Assembly (NCBI RefSeq): GCF_026210795.1
Contig: NC_089431.1
Location: 4,960,001-5,024,000, forward strand
Direction: 5' to 3'
Length of the DNA stretch: 64,000 nt
From: Rhizophagus irregularis
Taxonomy: Eukaryota; Glomeromycota; Glomeromycetes; Glomerales; Glomeraceae
The notes below the pieces were generated by a model that saw only the letters and a program-made list of their open reading frames with translations, did not search any database and was not told the origin of the DNA. Made by a program: the position numbers and the translations under genes. This document shows, one piece after another, positions 25,501 through 37,040 of the stretch; position 1 is the stretch's first letter, and each line of letters begins with the position of its first letter.

Positions 25501-26718
25501 TTACTATATCCAGAATTTGTCCAGGTTTATCTGTCCGGAATTTGTCCAAAATTTTATACTGGACAAATTCTGGATATATTCTGGACAAAGTCCGGATATG
25601 TCAAAATTTTAGGTATCGAATTTGTAGCAAAAAATAGACATTTTCTGGACAATTTCTGGACATGCCAGATTTATTCTGGACATTTTCCGGACATTTTCGT
25701 AGACATTTTCCGGACATTTATTTTTTATAGGGAATGTATTATTGCTACCAACTTACTTTCGCAACACTGGACAAAATAGGTTAATATTAACAGGTTCCCA
25801 ATATTCCAATTCCTCTAAAGTTTTCGTAAGAATTCGAAACTCTTTAACTACTTCAGGTTTTCGCCATGTATTTTCATCCAAAATTTCTATATATCCGGCC
25901 TTTTCTTCATCAACTACAGGTGTTAAAGAACTTTGGTTTCTTGCAGTTATAACTCTTTGACTAATTAAGTATTCAGCATACTTTAAAAGATTATTTGCAT
26001 AAAGCAGTAAAGGTTCTTTTAGCCAAGCAAATTTGGGTTTTTCCATCCATGGTAATTCAATGTAATTCATCAAAATCTTATAATGACGTTGTAATTCTTC
26101 TGAATCAAATGATCTTCTTGAACTTTTGTATTTTTCAGGATGTGCTCGATCAAAAAAATTGGTAAATAAAGCTGGGATTTTAAATCTCTCATTGAATGTT
26201 TTATAAGAGCAAATATCAACGCACCAAATAGATTTTGCCAAATCAGTAACAAATTTTTTTCCAATATTATTTGCATTATCCTTTCCTATCCAACCCCCTC
26301 CATTACTTCTAATCAATTCATTTAAATCTATGCGTAATTGTTCCCAAGAATTTTTTGCCGGTAATTTAAATTCTGGAAGATAATTATGCATTGATGCAGA
26401 TCTCATTAATTCGAATGCATTGATTGTATTCATAGATGGTATTTCATTAGAATCATTTAGTAATTTAAATGTTACATATTTTCCGCACTGATTTACAGTC
26501 TCCCACGCATTGCATTCCAATCCTATTTTTTCTGTTTCACCTATTTTCGTATGACTAAAATATGCTACACAATTTTTCTCCCATAGTTCCGGATTTAATT
26601 TGTCAACAACTACATCTTTAAAAAATTCTTGTATGTTCATATCTTTATTAACGGGAAGTCCTTCCCACTCAAATACTGTTTTAGAATTAAACACGACATG
26701 TACAATTATTATCGGCAT
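22545..26718 (-). CDS. DDE-type transposase with C-terminal zinc-binding region, three exons, 1111 aa
   Basis: Exons 25757-26718, 23396-24992 and 22545-23321, with GTAAGT donors and TTAG/ATAG acceptors. Phases agree at both joins and there is no internal stop. Residues 1-90 look beta-rich (opens MPIIIVHVVFNSKTVF), possibly ubiquitin-like. About 400-850 is the catalytic core: MDDKHRCKVGEPG (Asp 589/590), LYTDGGPDHR (Asp about 695) and GHSWKNPVERIMS (Glu about 739), with spacings of about 105 and 44. Exon 3 carries CNICK, then ECCECNKWRVL, which resembles the CxxC-x-KWR core of CW zinc fingers, then FQCGKV and YYCDECH, and ends in a basic tail (KKKRGKN, SKRSRK) that may be a nuclear signal. Expected role: nuclear cut-and-paste transposition of the element around it. 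I recognise the DDE arrangement but cannot name the superfamily. Confidence 0.82.
25056..25732. mobile_element. 677-bp MITE, CCCTATAA family, copy B, inside a transposase intron
   Basis: Same length, ends and internal TGTCCGGAA-type repeats as copy A at 6470-7146. AAT flanks it at 25053-25055 and 25733-25735. It lies wholly within intron 1 of the DDE gene (24993-25756) and leaves both splice sites intact, so it may be tolerated. Confidence 0.87.
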
Positions 26719-26884
26719 ATTTTTTTATGAAAAAGAGATCTACAGATCGATAAAGGTCGATTTATCAAGTTTAATTTATTTATATATTACAAAGTTACAC
26801 AAAATATAATAAACATTACATATAAAAAATTTTTACATGTATAAAAAAAAAAACCGGCCGGCCGGGTCAATTTTAAAATTTTAT

Positions 26885-26918
26885 GTCACAAGAATCTAAT
26901 TTTTTTTTTTGCCCGGCC
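26885..26918. repeat. Right terminal inverted repeat of the DDE transposon
   Basis: Inverse partner of 22389-22422; ends ...GCCCGGCC and is followed by TTA. It lies about 165 bp upstream of the transposase start codon, so it probably overlaps the promoter region. Confidence 0.88.
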
Positions 26919-27459
26919 TTATTACTATGCCGCGTGAGAATTTTTTAAAAATTGAAAAAAAATTTCGCATATAAAATTTTTGAAAAAAAAAATTAAAAGC
27001 CGGGTTGCCGGGTTATTGATGAAATTTTTATATTATGAAAACCATAAAATCAAGTTTGTATGGCCTTATATATTATTATTTACGTAATTTAATGACTAAA
27101 CATTGTATGTGATCATACTAAACTCAGTTCAAAAATAATTAAATTCACAAAATTCACATAATAATTTTGGTTAAAATGTTTATGAAAAAAACTATCACTG
27201 AATCTGGATAAATTTACGACTATACTTGTCGGCGATAGAATTTCTTATTAATAGTTTTATAAACTAAAATACGGTTCTAAATTGTTGAGCTTTATTGTAA
27301 TAATATTGTACTGTATATATATATATACCGTAATTTACTTTATTTATAGTTGTGCATCGAACAAACTATCACATGGTGGTGTACGCGATATGATTTAGTA
27401 ATAATGCTTAACAATTTTTTCATGACGTTTTTAAATGGAATAAATGTTGACCACATTCT
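26919..27459. other. Noncoding, with further CCGGGTTGCCGGG sequence and a (TA)n run
   Basis: Just outside the transposon, 26985-27025 holds CCGGGTTGCCGGG. A (TA)n run lies near 27309-27327. No gene was seen. It includes the 3' flank of the Sel1 coding half that ends at 27460. Confidence 0.6.
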
Positions 27460-29079
27460 TTAGGAATCGATTTCTTTTTCTATACCTTCGTCTTGTTCAT
27501 ATTGTGCAAGAATTTTTTTTGCATCGTCATTTCCACCTTCAGCTGATTCTTTAAGTAACATAAAGGCCTTTTCTTTATCAATATCAACTATAATCCCATG
27601 AAGAAAATAATACCCCAGTTTATATTTCCCGTTTACACATCCTTTATCAGCCGCTTGTTTATAATAATCAAATGCTCTAATGAGATTTTTATTAACACCT
27701 TTACCTATTTCATAAATATTTCCTAGTTCATATAATACAAAATTATTATCATTTTCTGCGGATTTTTTATGAAAATAATTAACTAGATTTAAATCACTTA
27801 TTATATTTTCTTCATTATCATAAATTGATTTAAGAAATTCTATATTTTCTTTTTCAGTTATCTTATCATATAATTCAAATCCTTTTTCTTTATCAATTTT
27901 AGTTCCAATTCCTTTTATATAACAATATCCAAGACTAAGTTTCGCGTTTAAATATCCTTTTTCAGCTGATTTTTTATATAATTCAAATGCCTTAGTTTCA
28001 TTTTTATTTACACTTATTCCTAATTCATAACATATACCTAAATTATCATATGCAAATTCAACTCCATTTTCTGTTGCTTTTTGTAACCAATAAACTGCCT
28101 TTTCCAAATCTTTTTCAGCTTCATTACCCCATAAATATAAGATTCCAAGATTATTTTGTACATTAATACTTCCCTTATCAGCTGCAATTTTGTATAACTC
28201 AAAAGCTTTTGCTTTATTAATATCAGTTCCAATTCCTTTAATATAACAATAACCAAGTTGATATTGAGCATTTAAATATCCTTGATCAGCTGATTTATTA
28301 TAATATTCAAAGGCTTTGATTTTATCTTTTACAGTACCTTTACCATTTTCATATAAATTTCCAAGATTACTTTGTGCAATACATGATCCTTTATCTGCAG
28401 CAATTTTATATAATTCAAACGCCTTAAAATTGTCAACTTCAGTACCAATTCCTGTTTCATAACAATAACCAAGTTGACATTGAGCATTTAAAAATCCTTT
28501 ATCAGCTGATTTTTTATATAATGTAAAAGCTTTAACTTCATCTTTTTCAGTTACTTTACCATTTACATATAAATTTGCAAGATTATATTGGCCAACACGA
28601 GAATCTTTTTCAGCAGCAATAGTGTACAATTCAAATGCTTTTGCATGATTAACTTCAGTTCCAATTCCTAAAGAATAACAATATCCAAGTTCAAGTTGTG
28701 CATTTAAATAATCTTTATCAGCAGATTTTTTATAATATTCAAATGCTTTAATTTCATCTTTATCTACACCCACTCCTGATTTATAACAATTTCCTAAACT
28801 ATATTCTGCTACTTCATATCCACTTTCTGCTGCTTTATTATACCAGTAAATAGTTTGTTCTAAATCTTTTTCTATTCCTTTACCATTTTTATATAAAATT
28901 CCAAGATTATATTGTGCAATAGTATGATTTTTTTTAGCCGCAATTTTATAAATTTCAAATGCTTTTGTTTTATTAGTCTCAGTACCAATTCCACTATCAT
29001 AACAATATCCAAGTTCAAATTGAGCATTTAAATAACCTTGATCTGCTGATTTTTTATAATATTCAAATGCTTTAATTTC
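27460..29079 (-). pseudogene. 3' half of a split BTB-BACK-Sel1 gene: Sel1-repeat array
   Basis: An open frame of 538 codons plus stop is made of about 15 Sel1-like repeats of roughly 36 residues. A typical repeat reads KAFELYKIAADKGS, then AQYNLGNLYENGKG. Sel1 repeats fold as paired helices forming a superhelical protein-binding surface. The frame begins at GAA-ATT-AAA (29079 downwards) and has no start codon of its own at a family-like position. Its first codons continue exactly where the 5' half breaks off at 33578. As it stands this half has lost its promoter and BTB part; an internal GTG or ATG start cannot be excluded. Confidence 0.85.
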
Positions 29080-29691
29080 TTTGCAGAAACTATAAAATTT
29101 TTTCCGATGTCAATATGATATTGATAAGGCATCGTTAAAACACCAATATTATAATGGTTCATATTCCTATATTGATGCGCCACGAGACAGTTACCATTAA
29201 GTAACGGTAAAATAACTGCACATCATCAGTTATCGTTACAATGTTATCACTATATTATTATACGAATCTTCAAGACATCAAATTAAAGTCGAAAAGATTT
29301 ATTATAATGTATTTATCAGTATCGTATAAATATTAGAACAATTACGTAACGATATATTAACGACATCATTGCATGTTACAACGCATTATTTAATATATAT
29401 CTGATATATTTTCAATGCACATTTAGATTTTATTATATCAAATTGCTAATTAATTCGGGATGTCCTCATTGCACTATCTCCTCCCCTATTTCCTTGTTCT
29501 CTATTTCTTCGTCTATTCCTGCTTTTTGTTTTTTTCGCATTATATATATATATTAGTATAATTAAATATATCAGGCGGTTCCTAGAATATTCGTAATTGT
29601 CCCTTTGTACTGAAATTATTTCTTTGATTTTATTTCCGAAATATGAACCTATTAATTAAAATTAAAAATTAAAAATCTTTTAATTAAAAAT

Positions 29692-29712
29692 ACTAGATGC
29701 TTCGCAAGAGGT
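29692..29712 (-). mobile_element. Possible Helitron 3' end, minus strand
   Basis: On the minus strand CTTGCGAAGCATCTAG is followed by T, resembling the TGCGAAGCA hairpin and CTAG of Helitron 3' ends. The stem is only three to four pairs. A 5' end was not found. Confidence 0.28.
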
Positions 29713-31949
29713 GACTTCAGGTACCTTAACGATTAAAGCTCTACTTTCAAAGATGTATAACCTGGGAAGAGTTCACGTACAATAATCCCCAGATAAGAGC
29801 TGAAGTTCTAAAAAAGAGAATATGAAAGTCAGTAAAGAAGCGATAGAGAAAAAAAGCAAAAGAACAAGTGAATATAACGTTCATTCCCATTTGGTATTTG
29901 GAAAGTTTAACTGTCATCGTTTGAATTTCTATTTTAATTTACCTTGGCTGTCTCTTTTCTCAGGTTTTCACATTGCTTTTAAATTTTATTATGGGAGTTC
30001 ATACTCAATATAGCGAGAATCTTTGTAATCAATTTTTGCATCCCGTTTAAACCTTACTATCTAAAGTTACTCAAGTAGTTTTAAGTTGGAAGTACTAGTA
30101 ATGCCTAAAAAAAATTAATAAATAGAAAAATATTAATAGACGTTCATAATTAACAAAAATAACAAATAACAAAGTTTTAACTTACCGTTTTTATTTTTCT
30201 CTATAAGTTTGAAACCTATAAAAAGAGAAAAAAAAATAAAAGTTAATAAACTTTTTGTCAAATAATTCAAAACTTCCCTCTCTTACTGATATTAGTAACA
30301 TTAATATCCAAATATCCTGATCCAAATAATCTCCAGATTCTGAGTTGTAAAGGTTTTGGAAGTAATAATATTGTATTAATTTTGTGCGTTCAGCCCTGAT
30401 TTCGTATATGGTTCCAAAGCTTCAGTAACCATCATGAGGCCAAGATCAGAAGAAGCCGTCTAAAAAAAGAAATAAAATGAAATGACAAGATAGTGAAAAT
30501 TTTATTCATTTTGATTAAACAAATAACAAAGAAAAAAATAGCCTACCTAAGTCCAACGCATACAGGCTCAAAGAACAAATCACTAAAAAAAAGGAAAAAA
30601 TGAAACGTCAGAAAATATTTCGTTATGAGAATTGAATTTAAAAAAAAAAAAGATTGATTTCTTACCAAAATCTATGCGTCCAAAGACTGTAAGAACGGAC
30701 GCCTAAAAAAAGAAAAAGAAAACAAAACATTAGTGACCATTTGTTGGTTCATCAAAATAAGTTAAAAAAACTCAAATACCCAAAAACTTAACCATCTACA
30801 AGAAAAAAAGAAAGAAAGCCCGTTAGAAACTGTTTGTCAAATAAAAAAAAAAGAAAAAAAAAATTTACCGAAAATTTACAGTTTAAAGAAATCCAAAAGG
30901 CCCATCTAAAAAAAGAAAGAAAATGAAATGTTAGTAAATCTTCGTTAAAATAAATTAAATGAAGAACGCGTTAACCTAAAGAACAGTTTCATTAATTATT
31001 AATTTTTTTAACCCATTCCTCACCAAAATTCCACGCGTCCCTTAGCAGTCTAAAGTGAAAGCGTTCGAAAACTGAAATGAAGGAAAACCTATAAAAAAAC
31101 CTAGAAAAAAATAAAAAGAAATGTACTCTTCTATTTGTAACTTCAAACTGAAGTCCAAGGTGTTCTTAAAAAAGAAAAAAGAATGTTAATATAAATATTC
31201 TCAATTAAATAAATAATAATAAAATAAGAAAATCACCTTTTTATTGTACTTGCGATTTTAAAGTTTATGAAGTACGTTCAAAGAGAATAAAAAATTCAAA
31301 ATAGATTTTATAAATTTTTTTGCATGGATCTGGGATTTATTGAGTAAAATGTGTAACGAAAGGAACCAATTATGAACTGACTTATCTTTCAAGCGGGTGG
31401 AGTGGTGGACATTTTGTGTTACCCTTGACAAAACATAAATACTAGTCCTTCATTCCGGACTGCACTTACATCTTACCAAAATCTAAGAAATCCAAAGAGC
31501 TGCCCAAAAAAAATGTGGAATATTAATAAAGTTCGTTAAAAGAAGGATAAAAAATAAAAATTTTACACTTACCAAAATCTCGCGTCCAGAGAGATCCGAA
31601 AAATGGTAAAAAAATAAAAAGAGGAAACAATAAAGCCAATATTCTTTCAAAAAATAAAAAAGATAAAAAAATAAAGGGAAGTTTCGATAGTTCAATCAAA
31701 ACTATTCAAAAAACTAAAAAAAAAAGTTTCGAAATCTCAAAAAGTTAAAAAAAAATAAGTATAATAGATAATAAAAAGGAAGTTTAACAACGGTTATTAT
31801 TAAGTGATGCACGTGATCGATTATCTTAACATCAGATTATACGGCGTTAGTATAGACTGTTAGAGTGTTAGACTTATTAATAAATAGATGTGATTTATAT
31901 CACATGCGTCAATTGTCATTGTGATTGGTAAAATCGTCTTTTTAAAAGT

Positions 31950-32350
31950 ATTGATTAAACTGTTGAAACTTTTTATTTTTTTTTTTTAATCTTCTTTTAA
32001 AAGTTTCGATCAAGCTATCGAAACTTCTTTTTCTTAATTCTTTTTTTAAAAGTTTTGATCAAACTGTCCGAAACTATCAAAACTTTTTTTAATTTTTTTT
32101 TTAAAACTTTTTTTTAAATTTTAATTAATTAATCTTTTTTTTTTTAATCATTTTTTTTAAAAGTAACTATCGAAACTTTTTTTTTAAAAGTCTCGATCAA
32201 ACTATTTAATTAATTATTTATTTTTATTTTATTTTCAATCTGCCAAACTTTATCAATTGTTTTTTAAGTTTAATCGAACTGTCAAACTTTTTTAACTTTT
32301 TTTGAAAAGTTTTGAGTTTTTTTTTAGTTTGAAATTTTGAAACTTTCTTT
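31950..32350. repeat. Degenerate repeats of AAAGTTTCGATCAAAC / CGAAACTTTT
   Basis: Short units containing AAAAGTTTCGATCAAACT and its partial inverse CGAAACTTTTTT alternate with poly-T, at a spacing of about 50-60 bp, five or six times. Confidence 0.6.
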
Positions 32351-33022
32351 TTTTTTAGATTTGGACGGATCAGGAATCGAAAAAGACAAGATTCGTCAAG
32401 AAATTTTGTTGATTTTTTTTTAACCTTTTATTGACGTTCCTCTATTTTCTTTTTGCAAGATTCAGGTCCGGAAGTTTCATATGTATCTACAATTTTTTTT
32501 GAACTTCAGAAGTATTCTTACTAACTATTTGGTTCTTTCTTTTTTAGGTAATTAGTTTTTTAGGTCTTTGAGTTTGGATGTGTAGAATTTCACAATATTT
32601 ATTGTCTTATTTTATTAACATTTCTTATTTCTCTCTTTTTCAGATAGATTGCAGGTATTTTGTTGCATGGGAATTTAATACTAAGTGTTCACAAAATATT
32701 TACTAATGTTTCATTTTACTCTTTAGATTATGAATTTAGTTGGATTATTTCTTTTTTGAGCAGCTAACTATTCGGGTCTCCTTGTACGTACTGGTTTTCA
32801 TATTTTGATAAGTATTTTTTTCCTTTATTTATTTATATTAATGAACAATTACTTACACTTCATTCTTTTTTTCTTAGACGGCTTCTTCCAGTTTCTCTAG
32901 TATGCAAGATTTTGGAGAGCTTTTGTTTTCTTTTAAATTGAAAAAAGACGAAAGACTGTAAAGGAGAAATGAATGCTTATGGGGATAAGTAACTGACAAA
33001 GAAAGAAAAAAAATAATATAGG

Positions 33023-33041
33023 ATTAGGGTTAGGGTTAGAG
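33023..33041. repeat. Short TTAGGG-type telomere-like run
   Basis: ATTAGGGTTAGGGTTAG: two full TTAGGG units plus partial ones, inside the 4.5-kb insertion. Too short to be a telomere. Confidence 0.7.
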
Positions 33042-33577
33042 GGGTAAGGCCGTAGGGGTCATTGGTTCCCACTTTGTTATAGTTGTGTCACCAGGGGCGC
33101 TTTGTCAACGGAAATTCAGTACGTTGATCGCTTAAAAATCCGCGGCTATCCAATTATAACAAGAGGAACATTAGATAATCATGCATATATATTTTTACAT
33201 ATTGAAATAATATTATTAATTACAAATGGAAAAGATTTTTAATTAGATTGTAATTTAAATTGTTAATTGTTATATTTGAGTTATTTGTGGTTTTACGAAA
33301 ATTTTATGTTGTTAGCAAAGTAATTTATAATGTTTTTAAAATACTGTGAAAATACCTATAATACGCTTTTCTATGTATATTTTCAATGAATTAACAATAT
33401 TATAAAAAGAATTGTTCCGATGCGGTCAAAATACTGTGCAAATCTCATTGTAATACTGGATTAACATCGGAACAATTCATTAATAAAAAAGGATCGTCAC
33501 ATTACCCTAAATATATCTTGCATATATCTTAGTAATGACGTAATGATACCTCGCAAAAATTCAAGGTTTCTGCAAAG

Positions 33578-34709
33578 TTCATCTTTTTCTACACCTTTTC
33601 CATATTTATAACAACCAGCTAAATTATATACTGCCACTTCATTTCCATCCTCTGCTGCTTTTTTATACCGTTTAAAAGCTTCCTCCAAATTCTTTTCAAC
33701 TTCTTGTGACTCTTTATCACTGTTTGTAACCTTAGTAATATCTAATGTAGATTTTTGTTTTGACATAGATATACGAGGTAATGATTCCTTAATGTCATTT
33801 TCCAAAAAATGATTTAATAATTCTTTATATAATTCCTTTGATAAAATTTTTTTATAAGGCAATACCTTTTTTGAAAATTCTATTGAATTTAAATTATGAA
33901 ATCTAATAAAAGGAATACATTGTTGTAGGGTGTTTTTTAAAGTATTGAAATCATCCTTTGAAAAATTTGTGGGATCAGAAGGAAGTCCTGGATTTTGAGC
34001 GAGTCCCCATTTAATTACATATTCCCATACTTGAATTTCTTTCATTTTAAGATTATCATTTTGGATAAGCGTGATTAGAAGTCTTTCTGGAATTGTAGAA
34101 AAATTTGGAGAATTAAATCTCTTGTCTGGTTCTTTAGAAATTAAATCAGTACAATATTTTTGAAGTTCTAAGAAAGAATCGTTTTCAAAACTTGTCTGAT
34201 ATATTAATTCAAAATTTTGTTCCAACCAGTTTGTTCTGTTTTTAATTAAAAAAGATTCTATATAAGGAATTAACTCTTGAAGGTTAAGTTCGCTAGCAAT
34301 AACCAAGATTTTAATGATATCTGAAATATCATATTCTTCCAAAGAAAGTTTTCCTCCATAAATATATCTGAAAAAGAATTAGTTGTTTGTAATTAAAAAT
34401 ATATATATTACACAAGTTAACGCAAAAAGAATAAAATGTAAAACTCTTGTACCTTAATAATACATGAAAAAATTCAGGTGAAATATTTGGTAATTTAATA
34501 TTTGTCAAAATTCCATCATTTTTCTTTTTATTAGTTGATAAAATTCTACGCAAATAAGGAGAACGATAATTTAGAATAACTATATGGGCACGAAATACTT
34601 TAATATAAGGGTCACTGCCAACTTCAATTGTAATATCATAAAATTCTTCATCATTTAAAATTTCAAGTAAATTTTGTGATAATTTCGGTAAAAATTTATT
34701 ATCAGCCAT
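33578..34709 (-). pseudogene. 5' half of a split BTB-BACK-Sel1 gene
   Basis: Exons 34453-34709 and 33578-34367 (GTACAA donor, TCAG acceptor) give 349 codons in frame up to the break. ATG 34709 starts MADNKFLPKLSQNLLEILND, a BTB domain (YDITIEVG, FRAHIVILNYRSPYL), followed by a BACK region to about residue 245 and a short linker. The first Sel1 repeat then begins (EEAFKRYKKAAEDGNEVAVY, KYGKGVEKDE). The frame then enters the inserted element and stops at 33497-33499, so a truncated 375-aa protein is possible. There is no TLDc domain: this paralogue has Sel1 repeats where the others have TLDc. Confidence 0.85.
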
Positions 34710-36065
34710 TATAATCTTGAAAGGAAAGAAAGGAAAGGGTGAGAAAAAATTCAAACTTCCAAGCTTTTTTTTTGGACAAAGTTGATCGGTTAAATTACTT
34801 CCGTATAGTAACTTAATGTGCTACGTTCCACAAACTAACTTATAAAGCATTAAATCGCAAATTTATTTCCACTTACGCAATTAATTGTTGATTTTCATGT
34901 GATGGGTAAAAATTTTGTGCAACCATTGCGGGGCTATGATTTATAATTAAAATAAATACGTTTTGAATCTCGCGTTCTCAATTTTCAAAATGTCAAAAGG
35001 AAAATTTACCCTGGAAAACTTGTTGCTATTGGTAACCTGGTGGCAGAACCTCATCATGGTCTTTTTTCACAAGATTGGTGGTTATTATTCTGACTCCCAA
35101 ATTCAAGATTCAATACCTACCTGGATACAATTTTTTTTTGAAACGGATAACTCCATAACAGCATTATGGTTATCCGGTTTAAAGCTCTAAAATTTAGGCT
35201 TTATTAAAATCTCATTATACAACGTATCTTCGTTTACCATGGTAGAATTCTTGTAATAAATGCATGATTTGTCACCATTCATTTAATCAAGGGCATAATA
35301 TTGTATTTATTAAATAATATTTTAATTAATTGATGAATATTATTTTTCCATCTTAAAAAATAATTAACAAATAACCATCTAAGTTATTATTTGATAATTC
35401 AATTAATGTTTCAAATTTATAATTTAACTTATTTTTAGAATATATAAAAGAATATGAGCTCAATCTAAATGATATTCGAAGGTTTTATAATTTTATTATT
35501 ATAATTATAATTATAGGCCAAGTAAAAGTCTTATTATTGAAAATTCACAAATTCAAACACTCAGCAAGTAATTTATACTGGGGTCAAAAATCCAAAAATT
35601 AAATGGCGTCATCAATCAATTATGATTATTAATCAAGCAAATTAAAGTTTTATGAATTACTAGTTTACATAGACAAACCTATTATGTTTACTTAGTTTAG
35701 TTTATAAAGAAGATAGAAGTTAAAACCTTTATGAAAGTGTTCACCACTTCGCTCATCATTTTATTTTTACTTCAGGTAAAAAAAATACGTGTATTACTTG
35801 TGAGTAGAATTGTACGATATAATGTACATTATATTGATCTTTGAATTAAAAAGGTTAAGACAATGCAATGTTGCAAAATTTTTACAGTTTATATAAATTC
35901 GATCTTGTCATTAAAGTAATTTCATCTAATTCAAATTGAAAAAAATGGTACATAATTATTTCAAGAATTTTCGACTAAAATGATACAAATCAATAGACAA
36001 CACTCTAGATCAATTGATAAGTTCTATATATTTTCGTGTTTTCTGTTATAAATCGATTTCATTAT
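34710..36065. other. Mostly noncoding, with an unassigned 67-codon open frame
   Basis: An ATG at 34990 opens a 67-codon frame to 35190 (starts MSKGKFTLENLLLLVTWW). No family was recognised, and a nearby frame also looks partly coding (GKLVAIGNLVAEPHHGLFSQ), so it is probably a frameshifted relic. The remaining sequence holds no feature I can support. Confidence 0.4.
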
Positions 36066-36101
36066 CATCACGGCTCCGTCGTGATGATAAATAATATCTA
36101 G
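36066..36101 (+). mobile_element. Possible Helitron 3' terminus
   Basis: TTATCATCACG, a short GGCTCCGT-type loop and CGTGATGATAA form a perfect 11-bp hairpin. Seven bases later comes CTAG (36098-36101) followed by T. This fits the Helitron 3' rule (hairpin, then CTRR before T). The 5' end is not identified. Confidence 0.5.
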
Positions 36102-37035
36102 TACTGCTTACGTATTTTGTTGAATAAAGTATCCAAAATTATAATTTAATATATTAAGTGAAACAAAATGATAAAAAATGATTCATTCTATGCAAATAAT
36201 ATTTTAAATAAGATATCTAAAAGGTGATCAATATTGATATTCAATATTGATATTAATAGTTTATTTGCGTACAATATCGAATATCGATAGTTAATTTGAG
36301 CATGATCTACTTTATTTAAACTTTTCCTATAAAAATTTCATTTACACCATATTTTTACTCCACTTTATTATATCAATCATATATTATTGCCATGCCTAAT
36401 AAAATATCGGTCTATGAAAATCTGCATGATCTTATTGGGCTGAACAATAATGGAATATAAAATAATATAAAATTCTTTAAATAAAGATGCATCGGATATA
36501 AATAATTTCATTAGTTATATTACGACAATTACATTTTATAATTAATAATATTATTAATAAAGCTATGATTTCACAAAAATTTAAATATCAATTATAATTA
36601 TTTAACTTTTTTGCAAAAGATTATTATCAATTCCGAGATTTTATTGTTTGAAAAAAACGTACAAATCATATTTGCTATTGATAAACTGTAACTACTGGAA
36701 CTTCTATAAATTTATACAGTTTCCTTAAATAAGATAAGAAAATATTTGTAATATATACCTTAAACCAAAAAAAAAACCAGAAATATAAATATACCATGAT
36801 GTAAATATTGTACGGTGGTATTTATATTGGTTAATACCACTTCGTGACGTTAGTTAACAAATATAAATACAACATCGTACAATATTCATTACCTACAGTA
36901 CACAACCTGTGATAATAATCTTGCTAAAAGGTTAATATCGAATTCAACTTCCTCTATATTTAAATTAAAGAAATTAGGTTTATAATATGATAAATTAAAA
37001 GTTACAATTTATATATAAAAAGTATATTTACATAC
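36102..37035. other. Noncoding, 3' of a kinase gene
   Basis: A/T-rich. Near 36940-36970 lies AGGAAGTTGAATTCGATATT (minus strand) after an AG, the counterpart of the last exon of the paralogous kinase at 41667-41707. It would be used only if the stop in exon 4 (37041) were bypassed. Confidence 0.5.
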
Positions 37036-37040
37036 CATTA

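Larger units (their letters stand above)
22389..26918 (-). mobile_element. Complete 4.53-kb DNA transposon with DDE gene
   Basis: Left terminus GGCCGGGC, ten A, then TTTAGATTCTCGTGAC (22389-22422). The right terminus, inverted, is GGCCGGGC, eleven A, then TTAGATTCTTGTGAC (26918 back to 26885). Both are flanked by TTA (22386-22388, 26919-26921). One intact three-exon gene fills the inside. A 3-bp TTA duplication with GG-starting ends recalls PIF/Harbinger, but the encoded protein does not carry Harbinger motifs and no MYB-like partner gene exists. A 677-bp MITE sits in intron 1, and a 935-bp hAT-like element lies just outside the left end. Confidence 0.85.
29080..33577. mobile_element. 4.5-kb element that splits the BTB-Sel1 gene
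   Basis: The ends are TTTGCAGAAAC at 29080 and its inverse GTTTCTGCAAAG ending at 33577. TTC (GAA on the coding strand) flanks both sides at 29077-29079 and 33578-33580. Removing the element and one GAA joins the two coding halves in frame within a Sel1 repeat. No transposase gene was found inside, so it is nonautonomous or a decayed composite. Inside are oligo-A-rich degenerate repeats (30.2-31.8 kb), CGAAACTTTTTTT-type repeats (31.95-32.35 kb), a telomere-like run and a 14-bp perfect inverted repeat (33409-33478). The superfamily is unknown. Confidence 0.72.

Noticed and set aside
25753-26718. First transposase exon as a separate Crinkler-type effector gene
   Set aside because: It ends at a GTAAGT donor in the phase needed to join the DDE exon, and lies within the same inverted ends.
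22389-26918. Calling the transposon PIF/Harbinger from its TTA duplication
   Set aside because: The transposase motifs do not match Harbinger and there is no MYB-like second gene; a 3-bp duplication alone is not enough.
21384-27048. A larger transposon bounded by ATGGTTTTCATA / TATGAAAACCAT
   Set aside because: Only 12 bp, unequal distances to the good inverted ends, and no target duplication; the 22389-26918 borders are far better supported.
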